Notes: generated by a model from the letters alone, not told the origin. Positions 43,052 through 55,050 are shown, counted from the stretch's first letter. The stretch is 64,000 nt of DNA from Effrenium voratum (GCA_963377175.1 CAUJNA010001491.1:156501-220500); one strand, 5' to 3'. Numbers and translations are program-made.

Positions 43052-43235
43052 TATTGTGTCTCCCAAGTTTCGCGTCAATGCCAGGCCCCCTCCGAACTTA
43101 TCGGAGGATGAGTGCTTTTTCGGGTTGCTGACGCGTCACCTTTTGGACCGGGTTAACCGTGTTTCCCTCTTGGTGGTTTGATGGTTGAAGGGACAGAAGG
43201 AACTTAGTTGAGTGCGGGCAAGTTTCCTGCCATAG

Positions 43236-43316
43236 ACTAGGTCCCCCAGTAGTGCCCTTTTACCCTTTTTTGGGGGAGGGTTCCCCTACTAAAATAGACT
43301 ACAGGAAAAAGGGTAC
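43236..43316 (+). mobile_element. Family B element, right-truncated
   Basis: ACTAGGTCCCCCAGTAGTGC and the core run to GGAAAAAGGGTAC, then purine-rich DNA (43320-43410, mostly GACAGA-like units) begins. Confidence 0.7.
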
Positions 43317-43579
43317 GCGGCAGACAGAGAGACGCACAGAGACAGATAGACAGACAGAGAATGACAGCAACCCACAGACAGAGGCAGAAAGAGACGGAGA
43401 CACACAGACACACAGGCACGCCCGCCCACGTGCTTGCGCACAAGCACCCGCACACTGAGCCCCGGCGCGGCGTGAAGCCCTGGCACTCGAGGTTCGGTAC
43501 CTGCGAATGGCGCTCTGGCGCCCTGGCGCAGACAGTGGCCCGATGTTTGGCGCCACATGCCTCTAGACCGCGCAAATCA

Positions 43580-43678
43580 ACTAGGTCCCCCAGAGGTGCC
43601 CTTTTACCTACTAAAATAGACGACCGAAACCGAAGAAAGTTGGTGCCCTTATTTTAACCTCCTACTGGAGGACCTAGT
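43580..43678 (+). mobile_element. Family B element with core deletion
   Basis: Both ends are intact (ACTAGGTCC...GGACCTAGT); the GGGGGAGGGTTCCC block is missing. Confidence 0.75.
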
Positions 43679-43939
43679 CAAGAAGCTAGTTGCGCTTCTT
43701 CTTTTTTTGGCTGTGCTGTAAAGATAGGAAATGTGCGCCGCTCCATTCCGTCGCGGAGGGCCGCGGAAGCTTTGCGGGGATTGGTTTTATATCCGCGGAA
43801 GCTCGCGGAAGGGTTCTGCCTGTGCTGGCGCTGCAATTCTTCGCTGTTCTTGGCATGTGTTTTTGTTTTTTAGTTTTTTGGTTCTGTTCATTTTTACTGG
43901 GGCTCTGCAAAAAAACAGTCAGTTTTTTGCCAGCCCATA

Positions 43940-44382
43940 CCAAGAGTAGAGATGAATTGCTTGAGGATGAAGCTACGTTTGTTCAGAGTGAGGTGCGTGC
44001 CACAAACTCTAAGCGCTTTCGTTGGCGCAGTTCTGTGCTTGTGCGGCTTGTTCTGTGCTTAACGCGCCATAGCCCACTGCCTGGCATAGAGAAGTCTCGT
44101 CAGCAAACAAGTGTTGCCGGCGGCGGCAGCCACAAGACGCACACCGCCCATGCTCTCAGAAAAGTCAAGGCTCGAACACAACGAGAAAAAAAACTGCGGG
44201 GTCGCGGAAGTCAAATGCTTCTAGGTGATGCACGCCGATCTCCGCGGAGACGGTTCTCCAATCCAAAATCGCTTTGCGGAAGCGGCTTTTCCCTTGCAGG
44301 CACGGAAGCGCTGCGGAAGGCTTGGCGGAAGGTTGAATATGTTCATATGAGCTGGAAAGGAACAAGGAACACCTCGAATTGA
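43940..44382 (+). CDS. Possible coding stretch, basic C-terminus
   Basis: Open from 43690 to a stop at 44382. The part after 43940 reads DELLEDEATFVQSEVRATNS and becomes very basic. The upstream part is a T-rich repeat, and GCGGAAG motifs pepper the whole stretch, so it may be repeat rather than gene. Confidence 0.22.
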
Positions 44383-44385
44383 ATC

Positions 44386-44491
44386 CTTCTATTTGCTTAA
44401 GATTTTTGTTCAGTTTTCCCACTTGGTTTTAAAGGGAATCTATCACTACTGGAAACATTTTTATTTTTCCAGGGGACTTAAGCAAAGGAAA
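44386..44491 (+). mobile_element. Family A element
   Basis: Core perfect; one change in each end (CTTCTATTTGCTTAAG / CTTAAGCAAAGGAAAG). Confidence 0.8.
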
Positions 44492-44649
44492 GAATCAGAA
44501 AGGGGAGGAGATACACCCGGGTCCTGAAATAGCTCCAGGGGCCCTGGATGCAAACAGGGCCCTGGTGGTGAAATGTGCGCAAGTTGCAGTGACAAACACA
44601 TTCTGCTCGCCGTGTGAAGGACTGTCTCGGAAACCAAACCTCCTCTCAG

Positions 44650-44742
44650 TTGCACAAAGCCGACCTTTTGACCTTTGAGTTGTCCCTTTTGATCCGTGTT
44701 TAGTCAAGATTCCAAAAGGCTTAGGTCTTTTGGGCAAGTGAG
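44650..44742 (+). mobile_element. Family O element
   Basis: TTGCACAAAGCCGACC left, TCTTTTGGGCAAGTGAG right, and the TTTAGTCAAGATTCCAAAAG core. Confidence 0.62.
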
Positions 44743-45320
44743 CTCTAGCAAGTCCTAAAAGGTTCTAAGAATAACTGCGAGGTGGGGGGCCCTGTGGTTT
44801 GCTCCTCGAGTCGTTTAGTAGGGTTTCCTGGAACCTGAAACAACTATAAACGGTGGTTTCCCAGACTGGCCTATTTCTTAGAATGGACAATAGACCTTCT
44901 TGATGGACATGGCAGTTTGGGAAACCACGATTTGCAAATGGTTGTTCAGTTTTGGTTTCCAGGATTTGTGACTCTATATTCACTGTTTGTGGGGTTGCCC
45001 CCCCCCCCCCCAGTTTGAACAAACCAGCCTGCAGCATGCGTTTTTAGGTTAGTTCGCTGACAAATCGATGGCACTGGTTTAGACTGGCCCCATTCCAGTT
45101 TCCTCCGCCAGCTATTTTTACCAGCCTCCGGTTTCATCGATGGTCGTCCCAAAAGTGCTTGAAGCTCAGTTTTTAAAGTTCAGAAACTCCGTTCTCAGCA
45201 GGGGATGACCCGGTGTTGTGGCCATGAACCTGGGGATTCCCTGAAAGGAAGCCACCGGGGATGGTTTTTGTGGGGGTCTTTCCAAAGAATTTCCTGCGGA
45301 GAACCGGTAAGACAATTACT

Positions 45321-45412
45321 GGATTGCTATTGGGTTGGATCTTTAGACTTTAACTTTTTGGAATTTCAAATGTTTTCCATTCAACCCACAAAAAGTGAAA
45401 CACTTTTTGCAG
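45321..45412 (+). mobile_element. Family F element
   Basis: GATTGCTATTGGGTTGGATC ... AAGTGAAACACTTTTTGCAG, shorter than the copy at 16391. Confidence 0.65.
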
Positions 45413-45465
45413 AGTGGGCGTTTCAGCATCCAAGATCACACCCCCAAAACCGGTGAGACTTTTAG

Positions 45466-45532
45466 CTGAGGAGTGTGACCGGGAGATTCGGATCCTGGTG
45501 CGGGGCAAGGCGGGTCGCGAAAGGGAAAGGTG
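45466..45532 (+). CDS. Candidate small exon
   Basis: After GACTTTTAG the frame reads EECDREIRILVRGKAGRERE, charged and helical. No family recognised. Confidence 0.36.
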
Positions 45533-46946
45533 GGGATGGTTTAAGTTGTTGACTCACTCCATCCCAGTTGCAACCAGTGGCTTGCTTCCAATTTTTCCTT
45601 TTTTTTTTTTGGGGGGGGGGGGAAGGGTTCCCTTGAAAATCAACCAACCAAAAAAATCGGATGCCGTGTTTTTCATTTTTTTCCCATGGCCTCTGGGTAT
45701 CTGAGCCATGAGCGCCTGGACTTCCAGCCATTTCTAGTGGATCTATCTCTGGACTTTAACTTTTTCTCTGCTGCTATTGGGTTGGATCTGTAGTCTTTAA
45801 CTGTTTGGATTCCCGTCATATCTCCTTTTAACCAGGCAAAAAAGGAAACAACAAAAACAAAAAACGGTTAAACTTTTGGCCGGGGAATCTACAGCACTCA
45901 AGTTCTGGTCGAAGGCAAGAAGTCTGGTGGAAACCTTGGCAGACTTCAGTCCCGCGAGGCCCCTACGAGAGCTCTGGGGCCCCTGACACCTTTCTTGGGC
46001 GTTCAAGGCCTTGAACTCGATTTATGACCGGCCACTGAGAATTGGGTCTCCGGGAAACCGAGAAAAAATCTAGAATCCGGGGGACCTACGTACCCCCTGG
46101 CTAGGGGAGGATGTCCCTGCTGTCTTGAGACTGCCCTTGTCCAGGTTGGCTCGAAGCCAAACGGAAGGCCACCTTTCGGAAAATCCGTTTGCTTCTCGAA
46201 GCGACCATTGGATTTGCTCTTTCCCTTTGAAGCAGCTGAAGGGGTAACCTGGAAGAGACCTAAGGTCAGACTTGCGGTCCCCCTGTTTTGAGACATGGGC
46301 ATGAATTTTAATTATCCACCCTCTGGTGGACATTGTAGGTGTTTTTTAATGTTCGCCAACCACTTTCCAGGGGGTTCTTGAACAATAATTCGTGTTGCCA
46401 CATACTCCTTTTTCTTCAACGCCACTCGTTTTCCCGACGCAAATTGTTCCGGGGCGACCGTCGGGCTCGCTCGCTCGCGCTCTTTTGTTTGGGGCGTCAG
46501 GGCCAGCGGTCTACAGGCAGCGGGCCAGCGGCTTTGCAAAGTTGGGCTTTTGATGTTGGAGATGGCGGGGGTTCGATTTTTTTTTGATCGCGGATTTTGA
46601 TGTTGAAGTGGAGCCAATGGGCGTCGAGGTAGGTGTTTGATGGTTTTTTCTTTTCCGAGACGATGGCCCCGGAGTTGTTTTCTCCAAAACCCGTTTCCGG
46701 TTTTGTTTGGACATGGAATTTGGTCCAATGCTGGGTTGATGAAGGACATAAATGAACAATTGTGAGTTTTCAAATGATGCCGATGCCCCGCAAGACCAAA
46801 TAAAAGCACCCAGGATCTGCCCCACCCGTTTTCAACGACCCAATCAAGGAATTGGAATCCTTTGGTGACATGCCTTCCAAAATGGTGTGGTGGACGTAGC
46901 TCCCGATGTATTTCTGTCCACCTAAGCGTCCACTAGCAAACCAAAG

Positions 46947-47020
46947 CCCCCCCCCCCCCCCCCCCCCCACCCTTCCGTCCTTCCCTTCCTTCTTCCTTCC
47001 CTCCTGCCTCTCTCTCGCTT

Positions 47021-47085
<65 letters not shown>

Positions 47086-47180
47086 TTCACTCTCTTTCTC
47101 TTTTTCCCTCTTTTTTCCCATGTTCCGTTCCAGGTCACCGTGCCTCATGGTTGAAAAGTGCGAGAAGTCATCCCTGTCTC

Positions 47181-47231
<51 letters not shown>

Positions 47232-47346
47232 CTCTTTCTCTCTTTCTCTCTTTCTCTCTTTCTCTCTTTCTCTCTTTCTCTCTTTCTCTCTTTCTCTCTT
47301 TCTCTCTTTCTCTCTTTCTCTCTTTCTCTCTTTCTTTCTTTCTCTC
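46947..47346 (+). repeat. Pyrimidine tract: C run, CT, TTTC and CTCTTT microsatellites
   Basis: A 22-base C run (46947-46968), CT repeats (47023-47078), TTTC (47180-47230) and CTCTTTCT (47231-47345). The strand is almost purely pyrimidine for about 400 bases, apart from 47120-47175. Confidence 0.92.
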
Positions 47347-47659
47347 TTAGATTCTTATTTTTTGATTTGTTAAGCCCTTTCCCGCCATGCTCACGCCCTT
47401 CGGCCACCCCTTCGAGCCCTTCCTGGGGCGGCCAAGCGTTCAACCGCTCACTTGCAACCAACGCCCACCCTTTTCCCCCATTTTGGCCATGACTTCCATG
47501 GCCAAACATCCAAAAGATGATCACTTCTGTTCATTTTTACTGGGGGGTCTGCAAAAAACCACGTTTGTTTTGCTACCATACCCAAAGAGTAGAGATGTTT
47601 TGCTTCCCCGGAAACAAGGCGCACCAGCGCCTGGTGGTTTAAACCACTGCCCATGCTCT

Positions 47660-47835
47660 GTGCACGTCTTTGGCCGCCAAAGATTCGCGCTGGCCGCCAA
47701 GCGCCCATCCGAGGTGGAAGTTCTGCCAGGCAGCGTCTTGCAGTCGGAGGGCAGCCAGGCCGACGGCCGGCCGACGGAAGATCGTCTGCCCGTTGCTCAG
47801 CGTTTATTTAAGGGATGCCAGCCAGGGCCACTTCA
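47660..47835 (+). CDS. Candidate exon
   Basis: GC-rich island reading RFALAAKRPSEVEVLPGSVL, then EDRLPVAQRLFKGCQPGP. Codon composition is protein-like over about 55 codons. No family recognised. Confidence 0.38.
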
Positions 47836-48539
47836 AACTCATCCAAACATCAGCTGGTGTAAAGGACCCCGCTTTCTTGTTGTTAGCTAGTAAGGATGCC
47901 CTTTCAGTGTCAAGCCAAGAGTTTGGACTGTTTCTGGCCAACCCACTCAGGATGTGATACACAGATTCCACTCAAGATGTGTGGTTTTGTTGGTTCCACG
48001 TGAATTTGCAACAGTCGGACAGGGTCTGAAGTTCCTGTCATGTGCCCCTGGTTTGTGTGGTGTCAGGCCATTGGGCAAGCGATGGGCTTGAATCGCCATT
48101 TCGGCTGCCTGCTGAGAAATTTCCTGGTGATCTTCCCCAAAAAAGGAGTCCCGCTCATTTCGTCCAGATCTTGAGGCCCGCGCAGTTCACTCTGCATAGA
48201 TATGATAACCTCGCCATCTTGGTTAAGGGAACATGGCGTATAAGTTAACTGCGTATAACGAGGAGATTGAATAAACAGTTCAGGCTTGTTTTGGCCAATC
48301 CACTCGATCGGAAGTGAGAGGGGTGGTTTCCCAAACTGCAATTCTCCATCAAGAAGGTCTCTTCGCGCGGGAAATGGGCCAGTTTGGGAAACCGTTGTTT
48401 CCATGGTTGCTGTTTGCTTGTTGTGGTTTCGTGGAGAATCCAAATCCACTTGACTGCTAAAATTGAAATATATTTCAAGCTGTGCTCCCCTTCCAACGTC
48501 AACCTTCAGGTTCCTGCACCGATCAGGCAGCAACTTGGC

Positions 48540-48659
48540 TCGGGTTGCTTTTCCTTTCTCAGCCCTTTTTTGGTTGGGAGGGTTCCGAACCCTACTGAAA
48601 TAGCCAAAAACGAAAAAGTTGGTACCCTGATTCTAACCTCTCTACTGGAGGACCCAGTT
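48540..48659 (+). mobile_element. Family B element, left end lost
   Basis: GGTTGGGAGGGTTCC core, TTCTAACCTCTCTACTGGAG right end. Confidence 0.65.
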
Positions 48660-48884
48660 GTGGCTTCCTGGCCTGCGCTTTTACATGGCAAGGACGTGCC
48701 AGCGATAGGCCAGAGGCAGCTGGCAGGCCTTTTCCCCGTGACCTTTTTGGGCGGGTGACATGTGGCTGTGGTTGTCAAAAATAGGTATCCAAAATGGGTT
48801 GCCCTGGCAAATGGAAACATGGACCAAAACCGCCCATATCCCGGTGCCATCATTTTGGCCCGTGCCCATGTAAACCTCTTCCAG

Positions 48885-48945
48885 GACGGCATGGCGTTCA
48901 ACGGATGTCTTCGGGGCCGGGCCCGGCCTTTGCCACAGAGTGGTG
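48885..48945 (+). CDS. Candidate micro-exon
   Basis: After AACCTCTTCCAG the frame reads DGMAFNGCLRGRARPLPQS and meets a GTGGGT donor-like sequence. Confidence 0.32.
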
Positions 48946-49164
48946 GGTAGCCGGTGTCCCATTTTTCCAGTCCTTTCTGGCGCAGCGATGTCTGCCCTTC
49001 CGGCCGTCACGACCACTTTTCTTTTCCACGTAGAGGCTTTGTCTCAGCTGTACCAGCTGATGTCAGGTTTAGTTGGACTCACCCATGACTAATCTGAGGG
49101 CAACTGGACTTCCTCTTTTCCCCGTAGGCCAATTGGTGTCCGTCCCGGCGGCCCTTGGAGTCAG

Positions 49165-49261
49165 GCGCTGGCGACGGAGACGGCCATGTACATTGCTTGG
49201 GATAAGGTGAAGCTTCAAGAGCCGCTGGGCCGCATGCAGGCGAGCGACTGGGCCTCGGATG
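49165..49261 (+). CDS. Candidate exon ending against a repeat
   Basis: After GGAGTCAG (ends 49164) the frame reads ALATETAMYIAWDKVKLQEP, then LGRMQASDWASD. The coding signal stops a few bases before an inverted-repeat element at 49269-49378, as if that element were the start of the next intron. Confidence 0.45.
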
Positions 49262-49268
49262 TCCTACT

Positions 49269-49378
49269 CTCACTTCCTGGGTTCATGAACTTTAAAATCT
49301 TTTGGGTGTGGACCACTTTTAGGGGTAACTATACAGTTTTGGCTTTTTTTTGTTGTGCCTTAACACTCAGCAAGTGAG
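49269..49378 (+). mobile_element. Family D element after a candidate exon
   Basis: CTCACTTCCTGGG ... CTCAGCAAGTGAG. It begins directly downstream of the coding island at 49165-49261. Confidence 0.65.
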
Positions 49379-49929
49379 TGTTACCTTGAAGGGATGAGCG
49401 TAACTTACCAGGGTTCCTTGAAAGATACCGCTCGCATCATTTTGCGTAGCCATGCAACCATTTTGCAACCAGGTGCCCTTTCTCACCAACTTTTTTTTGG
49501 GGAGGAACCCCTCCCTGCTAAAACAGGGCTTCTTAAAAGATACATGTTGCCCATTTGAAACATGTTGCTCTTTCAACGCCAAAACTAAAGTTGGACACCG
49601 CCAGTTACGAGTTGCAATGCTCGGGTGTATAATGCATCCGGATCCCTGTTGAAGGTCGGCAGATGAGGGTAACTTGAGTTTTGGTTTGTTTCCCCCTGCT
49701 GATTGCTTCTGGACAAGATAGCCAGTCCAGTACATTTGGGCAAGCTGCAATGGCATCACAAAGGGTGTGCGACCTCACCCATGATGACCCTTATTTCGAG
49801 AATGTTAATCATCATCTTGGTGGCTCCCAGCCATCCGGTTCCTTAGCTTTTTAGATCCTTTTAGTGTTTAGTGGTAGTTTCCATTGAACCCACTAAAAGT
49901 TAGTCACTTTCAGCGGGAGATCAGAAAAC

Positions 49930-51160
49930 GGGCGGCCCAGTCAAGTGTTCTGTGTTTAGTCATACTCTTATCAACATCATCGCATGTCATTTGGGCGCGC
50001 ATGTGGGGAGCATCCTTTCGGCGCGCATGTGTTTGAGGATTTGATCACTTGCCCGGGGGCCACCCCGGGTATGTGTGAAAAGAGTGTCGCAAGGTAGAGG
50101 CCCTAGAAATTGAAATTCAAGCGATTCACATGGCACACTTTGGCCAGTCACTGCACCAGCCAGTTTATGCAGAATTCAAGCTAAGACAAGCCGGTTTACT
50201 TGCACAGTTTGCCACTGCTGGTTCTGTAGGCGGTCCGGAACAGTTGTTTTAGCCGCGGATCGTTCCAGGCCCTTTTCGGCCATAGCCACTTCCCAGCCCT
50301 TCTACTGAGCCGAACACCCCGGCAGGCCTCGTTTCATTGACCCACACCCATATGAATTTCATTGGCTTCCTCACCGGCCAGCACAACAACAACAGGATTG
50401 ATCATTTGCAGGGGTCTTTGGGCTTGCATGGATGCCACGGATTAACGGGTACTGGTTCAAACTGTTGACGCCAGGCTTCCTTACCACCCCGAAAGCGATT
50501 GATGTGATTCAACGGGTTTGGTTACAGACAAATCTACAGGAAATGGCTCCAAAACACACTAAATCAGCTGTTTATTTTGTAGACTGTAACCCAACCCTTT
50601 GAGTGATGCCCGCCTGGATGCCGGATTGTTTTTGGGGGGTTCCATGTGAATCTGCACGAGGGAATCTGATTTTCGTGCCATATTGTGGCCCTTTTAAACC
50701 AGAGCCAGGCACCTGGGGGTGGAAGCGCAGACCCCTGGCCTTCCTCTTTCTTTTTTTAAGCCACAAGCAAAAACGATTCGGGTAGATGATCCGGTTAGTA
50801 AGGGACCATCCACTTGCCATAAATAGCTGCGGATATCCGCCTTCTTGATTCTTGAAGCGTGGTTCTGGGTAGTCCATTTTAGAACCGGGTTTTGATTGTG
50901 ACTCTTTTGGCCAACCCGCTTTATGTCTCCCAAAGAGGGGTGTGAAGATCAGCGAGTCTTTTGGGGTCATTGACGCATGGGGTGTGTAAAAGAGGTATGT
51001 ACAGCTTCATAGAGGGCACAAGGGGTGCTCAACCCTATGCCAAACCTGGAGCAGAAAGGGTACACCTGTCAGCCAGTTTTGGAACTGTTTGTTAGGAGGG
51101 GATGCCATCGAGTGCACATTCTTTTGCCAGAATATGCTTAGCCTGTGACCTCTGAAAACC
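49930..51160. other. No gene or clear repeat seen
   Basis: Mixed-composition DNA; the longest frames lack coding character. A CATTTGGGCGCGCATGTG / CTTTCGGCGCGCATGTGT pair repeats at 49987 and 50017. Confidence 0.45.
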
Positions 51161-51323
51161 TTGCTGGATGCCAATCCTTCCAGTTGCCCTGGCACTCAGT
51201 TGCCCTCTCCGTCCTTTTCCGGCTCAGGGCCAAAAGGGGGCCAGAAGGGAGGGCGGTCGAAAGCCATGTGATTGATCCTTCCTTCCTTTTCGCGGGAAGC
51301 GCATGCTGGCGTTGGCTTTGCAG

Positions 51324-51437
51324 GGCCACGCGCCAAAGGCGCTGAGCGCCCTCAGTGCTCACGATGCTTTTGGGAGGCCGAAGGCGGGGAGATCTGGGTC
51401 GTTGCCTACCTTGAGGACTGGCAGACGCCCGGCAAAA
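51324..51437 (+). CDS. Candidate exon with CxxC pair
   Basis: A good acceptor (GTTGGCTTTGCAG, ends 51323) opens a frame reading RPQCSRCFWEAEGGEIWVVA, then YLEDWQTPGK, up to a GT at 51438. The C-x2-C could be half of a zinc site. A second frame (GHAPKALSALSAHDAFGRPK) is also open; the first is richer in W, Y and C. Confidence 0.42.
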
Positions 51438-51517
51438 GTTGAGCCTGGAGGTCGTGAGTCGTTTTTGGCTTGGTCCTCCTGCCCACATGTGCTGAAACCT
51501 CTCTACTGGAGGACCTA

Positions 51518-51582
51518 CTGTGGGTGGACGAAATCCTGCACCACTTTGAAACCATAGGAAACCATTGCTTGTTGGTCCACAG
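51518..51582 (+). mobile_element. Family I element inserted in a family B right end
   Basis: CTGTGGGTGGACGAAA ... GGTCCACAG flanked by TA on each side (51516-51517, 51583-51584). The left flank CTCTCTACTGGAGGACC is a family B end, so it is nested. Confidence 0.75.
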
Positions 51583-51849
51583 TAGCTGTTGATGAGTGAC
51601 CTCTGAAATCCCCCCATTTCTGGTGGCATTTTCCCTCTAGGGTGACCCCGGCCCCCCCCCCCTTTAAGCCGAACGAAGCCCAAAAAGGGGCCCAAAACGA
51701 CAACTCGTCCAACGGCGGCTTCTTTGCTTTGAGGCAAGCCGCGGGCAGCCTCCTCGGCAGCCGCCGCCTTGGTTCTGGCGCCCTGGCCGGCGAAGGAATT
51801 TGTCTTTATTTTTTTTGGGGGGGGATTTCCTTTGGTTCCCTAAATGGTT

Positions 51850-51962
51850 CTATGGGGGAACTTCCCCATTCTTTTCAGGGCTCCTTCTTTTCAGGAAACC
51901 ATCAAAAACTTAAGGGAAACACTTGGTTTTTGAAAAGAACGATGGTTGAAAAGAATGGGGAT
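51850..51962 (+). mobile_element. Long hairpin element
   Basis: CTTCCCCATTCTTTTCAG pairs with TGAAAAGAATGGGG, and TTCTTTTCAGGAAACCATC with GATGGTTGAAAAGAA. A second copy lies at 26257-26360. Confidence 0.72.
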
Positions 51963-52974
51963 TGAATTAACCCCTAGAATGCTGTCTTTACCAAAAAAAG
52001 GTGTCTGTTGGGGGATTTTCTTTGTCTTTACCACAATTGGTGAGTTTTCTTTTCAGTTCCCCTTTAAATCCAACAAAGAAAGGGTGGTACCCTAAAAGCT
52101 ACAAGGCCAAATGGAGGGGACGCCCCAAAACAGAAGGGGAAGCCCTGAAGGCTGCGTTTTTCAGATTCCTGGGGGCTTTCATCAAAAACCGCCCCCAGGA
52201 CGACCCGCCCTCCCAAAATGGTGTGTTGTCCTTTTGGTTCCCTTTCAAAGCCACCAAACAAAGGGTGGTAGTAGGACTCGTTTTTTGCCAACTAATGGGT
52301 TTTCCATTAAAACACTAAAAGTTAAACTTTTAGCAGGGGAGCAGAAAGCAACCAAGAAACGACAAGGCCAAATGGCTAACTGGGCTGACCTTCAAAGTTA
52401 CGCTCACTTGCCCAAAGCGGGGCCCGACCTTTTGGCTTTCCCTTTTGGTCCATTTTGAGGCACCCCAAGGCAGTGGTATGGAGTAACGATTAGTTACTCG
52501 GACGCCCCAAAAGGTGATCACCTTTCGTTGGTGGGTCCTTGGGGCAACTGAGTACGGGAACCTGGGCTGTTTAAAGGCGATTCTTATTCCGTGCCTTGGG
52601 CTACGAAAGGAACCGGTCCTCTTTGAAGGTGTTGTGCAATGGGGATTATGGATAAGGATTGGTCAACACTCCATTTTGAACAGCCCAGGGAACTCAGGAT
52701 TGACAAACTCCTGATTGAGATGTTACGGTCAAACGCTCTATGAATCCCCGTCAGGTTGACCAATACATGGTGAACAAGGGTACAGAACCCCAATGTATTT
52801 CCAGGGGCTCCTTTGGGGTTTGTTCTAGGGCTCTGTGGGGGAAATCGTTTGCTGGTTTCCTTGCCAACTTGTCGCAAAACTCTGAGACTACGTGGGGAAA
52901 ATCGTCGGGGACTCCTAAACCACCCAGACATGTCCCGGAGTTTGAAGGTCCAGCTGCTTCTGCAGGCAACGCAA

Positions 52975-53093
52975 CCAGGTCCCCCAGTAGTGCCCGTTTA
53001 CCCTTTTTTGGGGGAGGGTTTAACCCTACTAAAACAGACTACAGAAAAAACAAGTTGGTACCCTTATTCTAACATCCTTCCTGGAGGACCTAC
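52975..53093 (+). mobile_element. Family B element
   Basis: CAGGTCCCCCAGTAGTGCCC ... TTCCTGGAGGACCTA, full core. Confidence 0.75.
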
Positions 53094-53255
53094 ATCAGGG
53101 TTAGTATGCCTAGGTAAGCCATGGTTATAAGTCGGGTTTATTCCAGCCATGGTTATAAGTCCTGAGCCATGGTTATAGTATCCTTATTCTGGACAACCCA
53201 GCTGTTGAGTGACCTCTGAAATTCCCCATTTCTGCTGGCATTTTCCCTCTTCTAG

Positions 53256-53441
53256 GGCCCTTCCAGCTTCTTCGAACCTCTCTCCTGGTTTGGAGCTGGC
53301 GCTAGGCAAGTCTCGAACCGGAGCCTCGGTGGAATCGGTCGCGCGGAGGCTCAGGCGCTTGAGGCGCCGGGCCCGGTGCTCTTCCGTCTGCGGCTGACGT
53401 GTCCGGAGGAGTTGGAGCTCCCAGAGGCGCGATGGATGAGC
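53256..53441 (+). CDS. Candidate exon, 62 codons
   Basis: After CATTTTCCCTCTTCTAG (ends 53255) an uninterrupted frame reads GPSSFFEPLSWFGAGARQVS ... GPVLFRLRLTCPEELELPEA and stops at 53442. The acceptor lies at the end of a repeat that recurs at 51587-51640. The stop may instead lie just inside an intron. Confidence 0.45.
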
Positions 53442-53567
53442 TGATGGTTGGACCAAAGGATCCCCCGTTTTTGTTTTTGTTTTTGTGGGGCTTCGAATCT
53501 TTCTCACCGATGACCTAGTTTAGGTTGCGACGTGTCAGAAATGCCGAGGAAGTTGAACCTAAAGCGT

Positions 53568-53661
53568 AGGTTGCCCTTTTGTGGTTGGGAGGGTTCCCCT
53601 ACTAAAATAGACTACTGAAAAAGGGCACCCTTATTCTAACCTCTCTACTGGAGGACCTAGA
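53568..53661 (+). mobile_element. Family B element, left end diverged
   Basis: GGTTGCCCTTTTGTGGTTGG at the left; perfect right end CTCTCTACTGGAGGACCTAG. Confidence 0.7.
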
Positions 53662-53885
53662 CTTTAGTTGAGGGTACCCTTTGTGGGGCTTGAGGTCGCA
53701 CCCAATGCAAAACTAATTTCTTGGGAGTACCGATTCCGATTTCGACGAGGATTCAACGCTGAGGTTGCGGTTTCTCTTGCGGAGGGCGAGGTGAAGGAAA
53801 GCAGCCCCCAGAGGCGCACCCGTCAGCAAGCAAGCGCGAGCGGACGGGTTTTCGCGAACGACTCGGGGGGGAGGGAACCAGTGTT

Positions 53886-53996
53886 CCCAGTTGCCCAGTG
53901 GCCCCTTTTTCCCCTTTTTTTGGGAAGGGTTCCCTTGAAAATCAACTAACCAAAAAAGGATGCCCTTTTTTTCCCATTGCCACTGGGCATCTGAGT
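53886..53996 (+). mobile_element. Family C element
   Basis: Left TTGCCCAGTGGC and right GCCACTGGGCATCTGAG are clear inverted ends; core GGGAAGGGTTCCCTTGAAAA. Confidence 0.72.
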
Positions 53997-54341
53997 GTTG
54001 GAGGTTGCGTTACCAGTGTGGAAAAATGGAAAGGCGATGTGTGCATTTTAAGACTTTTTCCCTTGCCAAGGGGTGGCTTTCAACCGCCAGGATTCCGATT
54101 CCTTGGGTAGCTGCTGCATCGAAGTGATCACCCATCCAAGGGTCTTCAGGTGTTCGCGTTTGGGGCTCTCACTGTCATGGACCCAGGAAAGAGCCTGGCT
54201 GATAGCCGGTGGTGGCCCCACAAACGTTATAAGGACAGGCGTCCACGGCACTCATCACCAGTTCACATAGATGGTGCATGTGGAGGAAACCAACAGGGCT
54301 TCTGTGAGCCAAGAGATGGTCGACACAGAAGAGTAGAGCTT

Positions 54342-54429
54342 CTCACTTCCCGAGTTCCTGGACTGTATTTTTTTTTGGAAAGACCATTTTAGCGGTAAAA
54401 ACAAAGGTCCAATCCACTCAGGATGTGAG
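54342..54429 (+). mobile_element. Family D element
   Basis: CTCACTTCCCGAG ... CTCAGGATGTGAG with ACCATTTTAGCGGTAAAAAC. Confidence 0.68.
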
Positions 54430-55050
54430 ACTTGGTTAGAGTTTTTCCTCATTGTTTGTTTACACCCAACCATCCTACAGGCAGCTCCTGGGATGAAAAC
54501 AAAAAAAACAAAAAACAAAAACGACTCGATCACGCGGAGACCTCCCACATGGCTCAAAATAGGGATTCAGACGTCCAAAATGATTGGGATGGTTTCCCTT
54601 TAAAGCATGAAAGGGTACCCAACACACTGACACCAAACTGGGTGTTTCTCAAATCCCTCTTTCATACTGTTGTGTTTGGTTTTCGGAAAAAAGAAGTGGA
54701 AACTATTTCTGAATCTAATATCCCTCTTTCATATTGTTTGTTTTGTTTTCAGAACGCACCCCACAAAAAGAAGGAAACGGGAAAGACACCACACAACAAC
54801 AAAACCACAGCCACTTGGCAGAATTGGTCCGACTTCTTAACACCGCCGCCGAATTTGGCCGCCAGGTCTCCTGGCTGCATGGAGGTCACCTACACCTTGC
54901 AGACGCCTCCCAATGCCCAGCCCCAGGGCCTGCTACGCCTGGGTGGGTCTTGGGCGCCGATATGTTTCGCGGCACCTCTCCGATCTCATTTTGTTTTTTT
55001 TCTTCTCCCGATTTTTGGGGCCGATGTCTGTTTAAAAGGCAAGGCCATGT

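Noticed and set aside
47019..47524. Leu/Ser- and Lys/Arg-rich frames of up to 157 codons
   Set aside because: Translations of CT and CTTT microsatellites.
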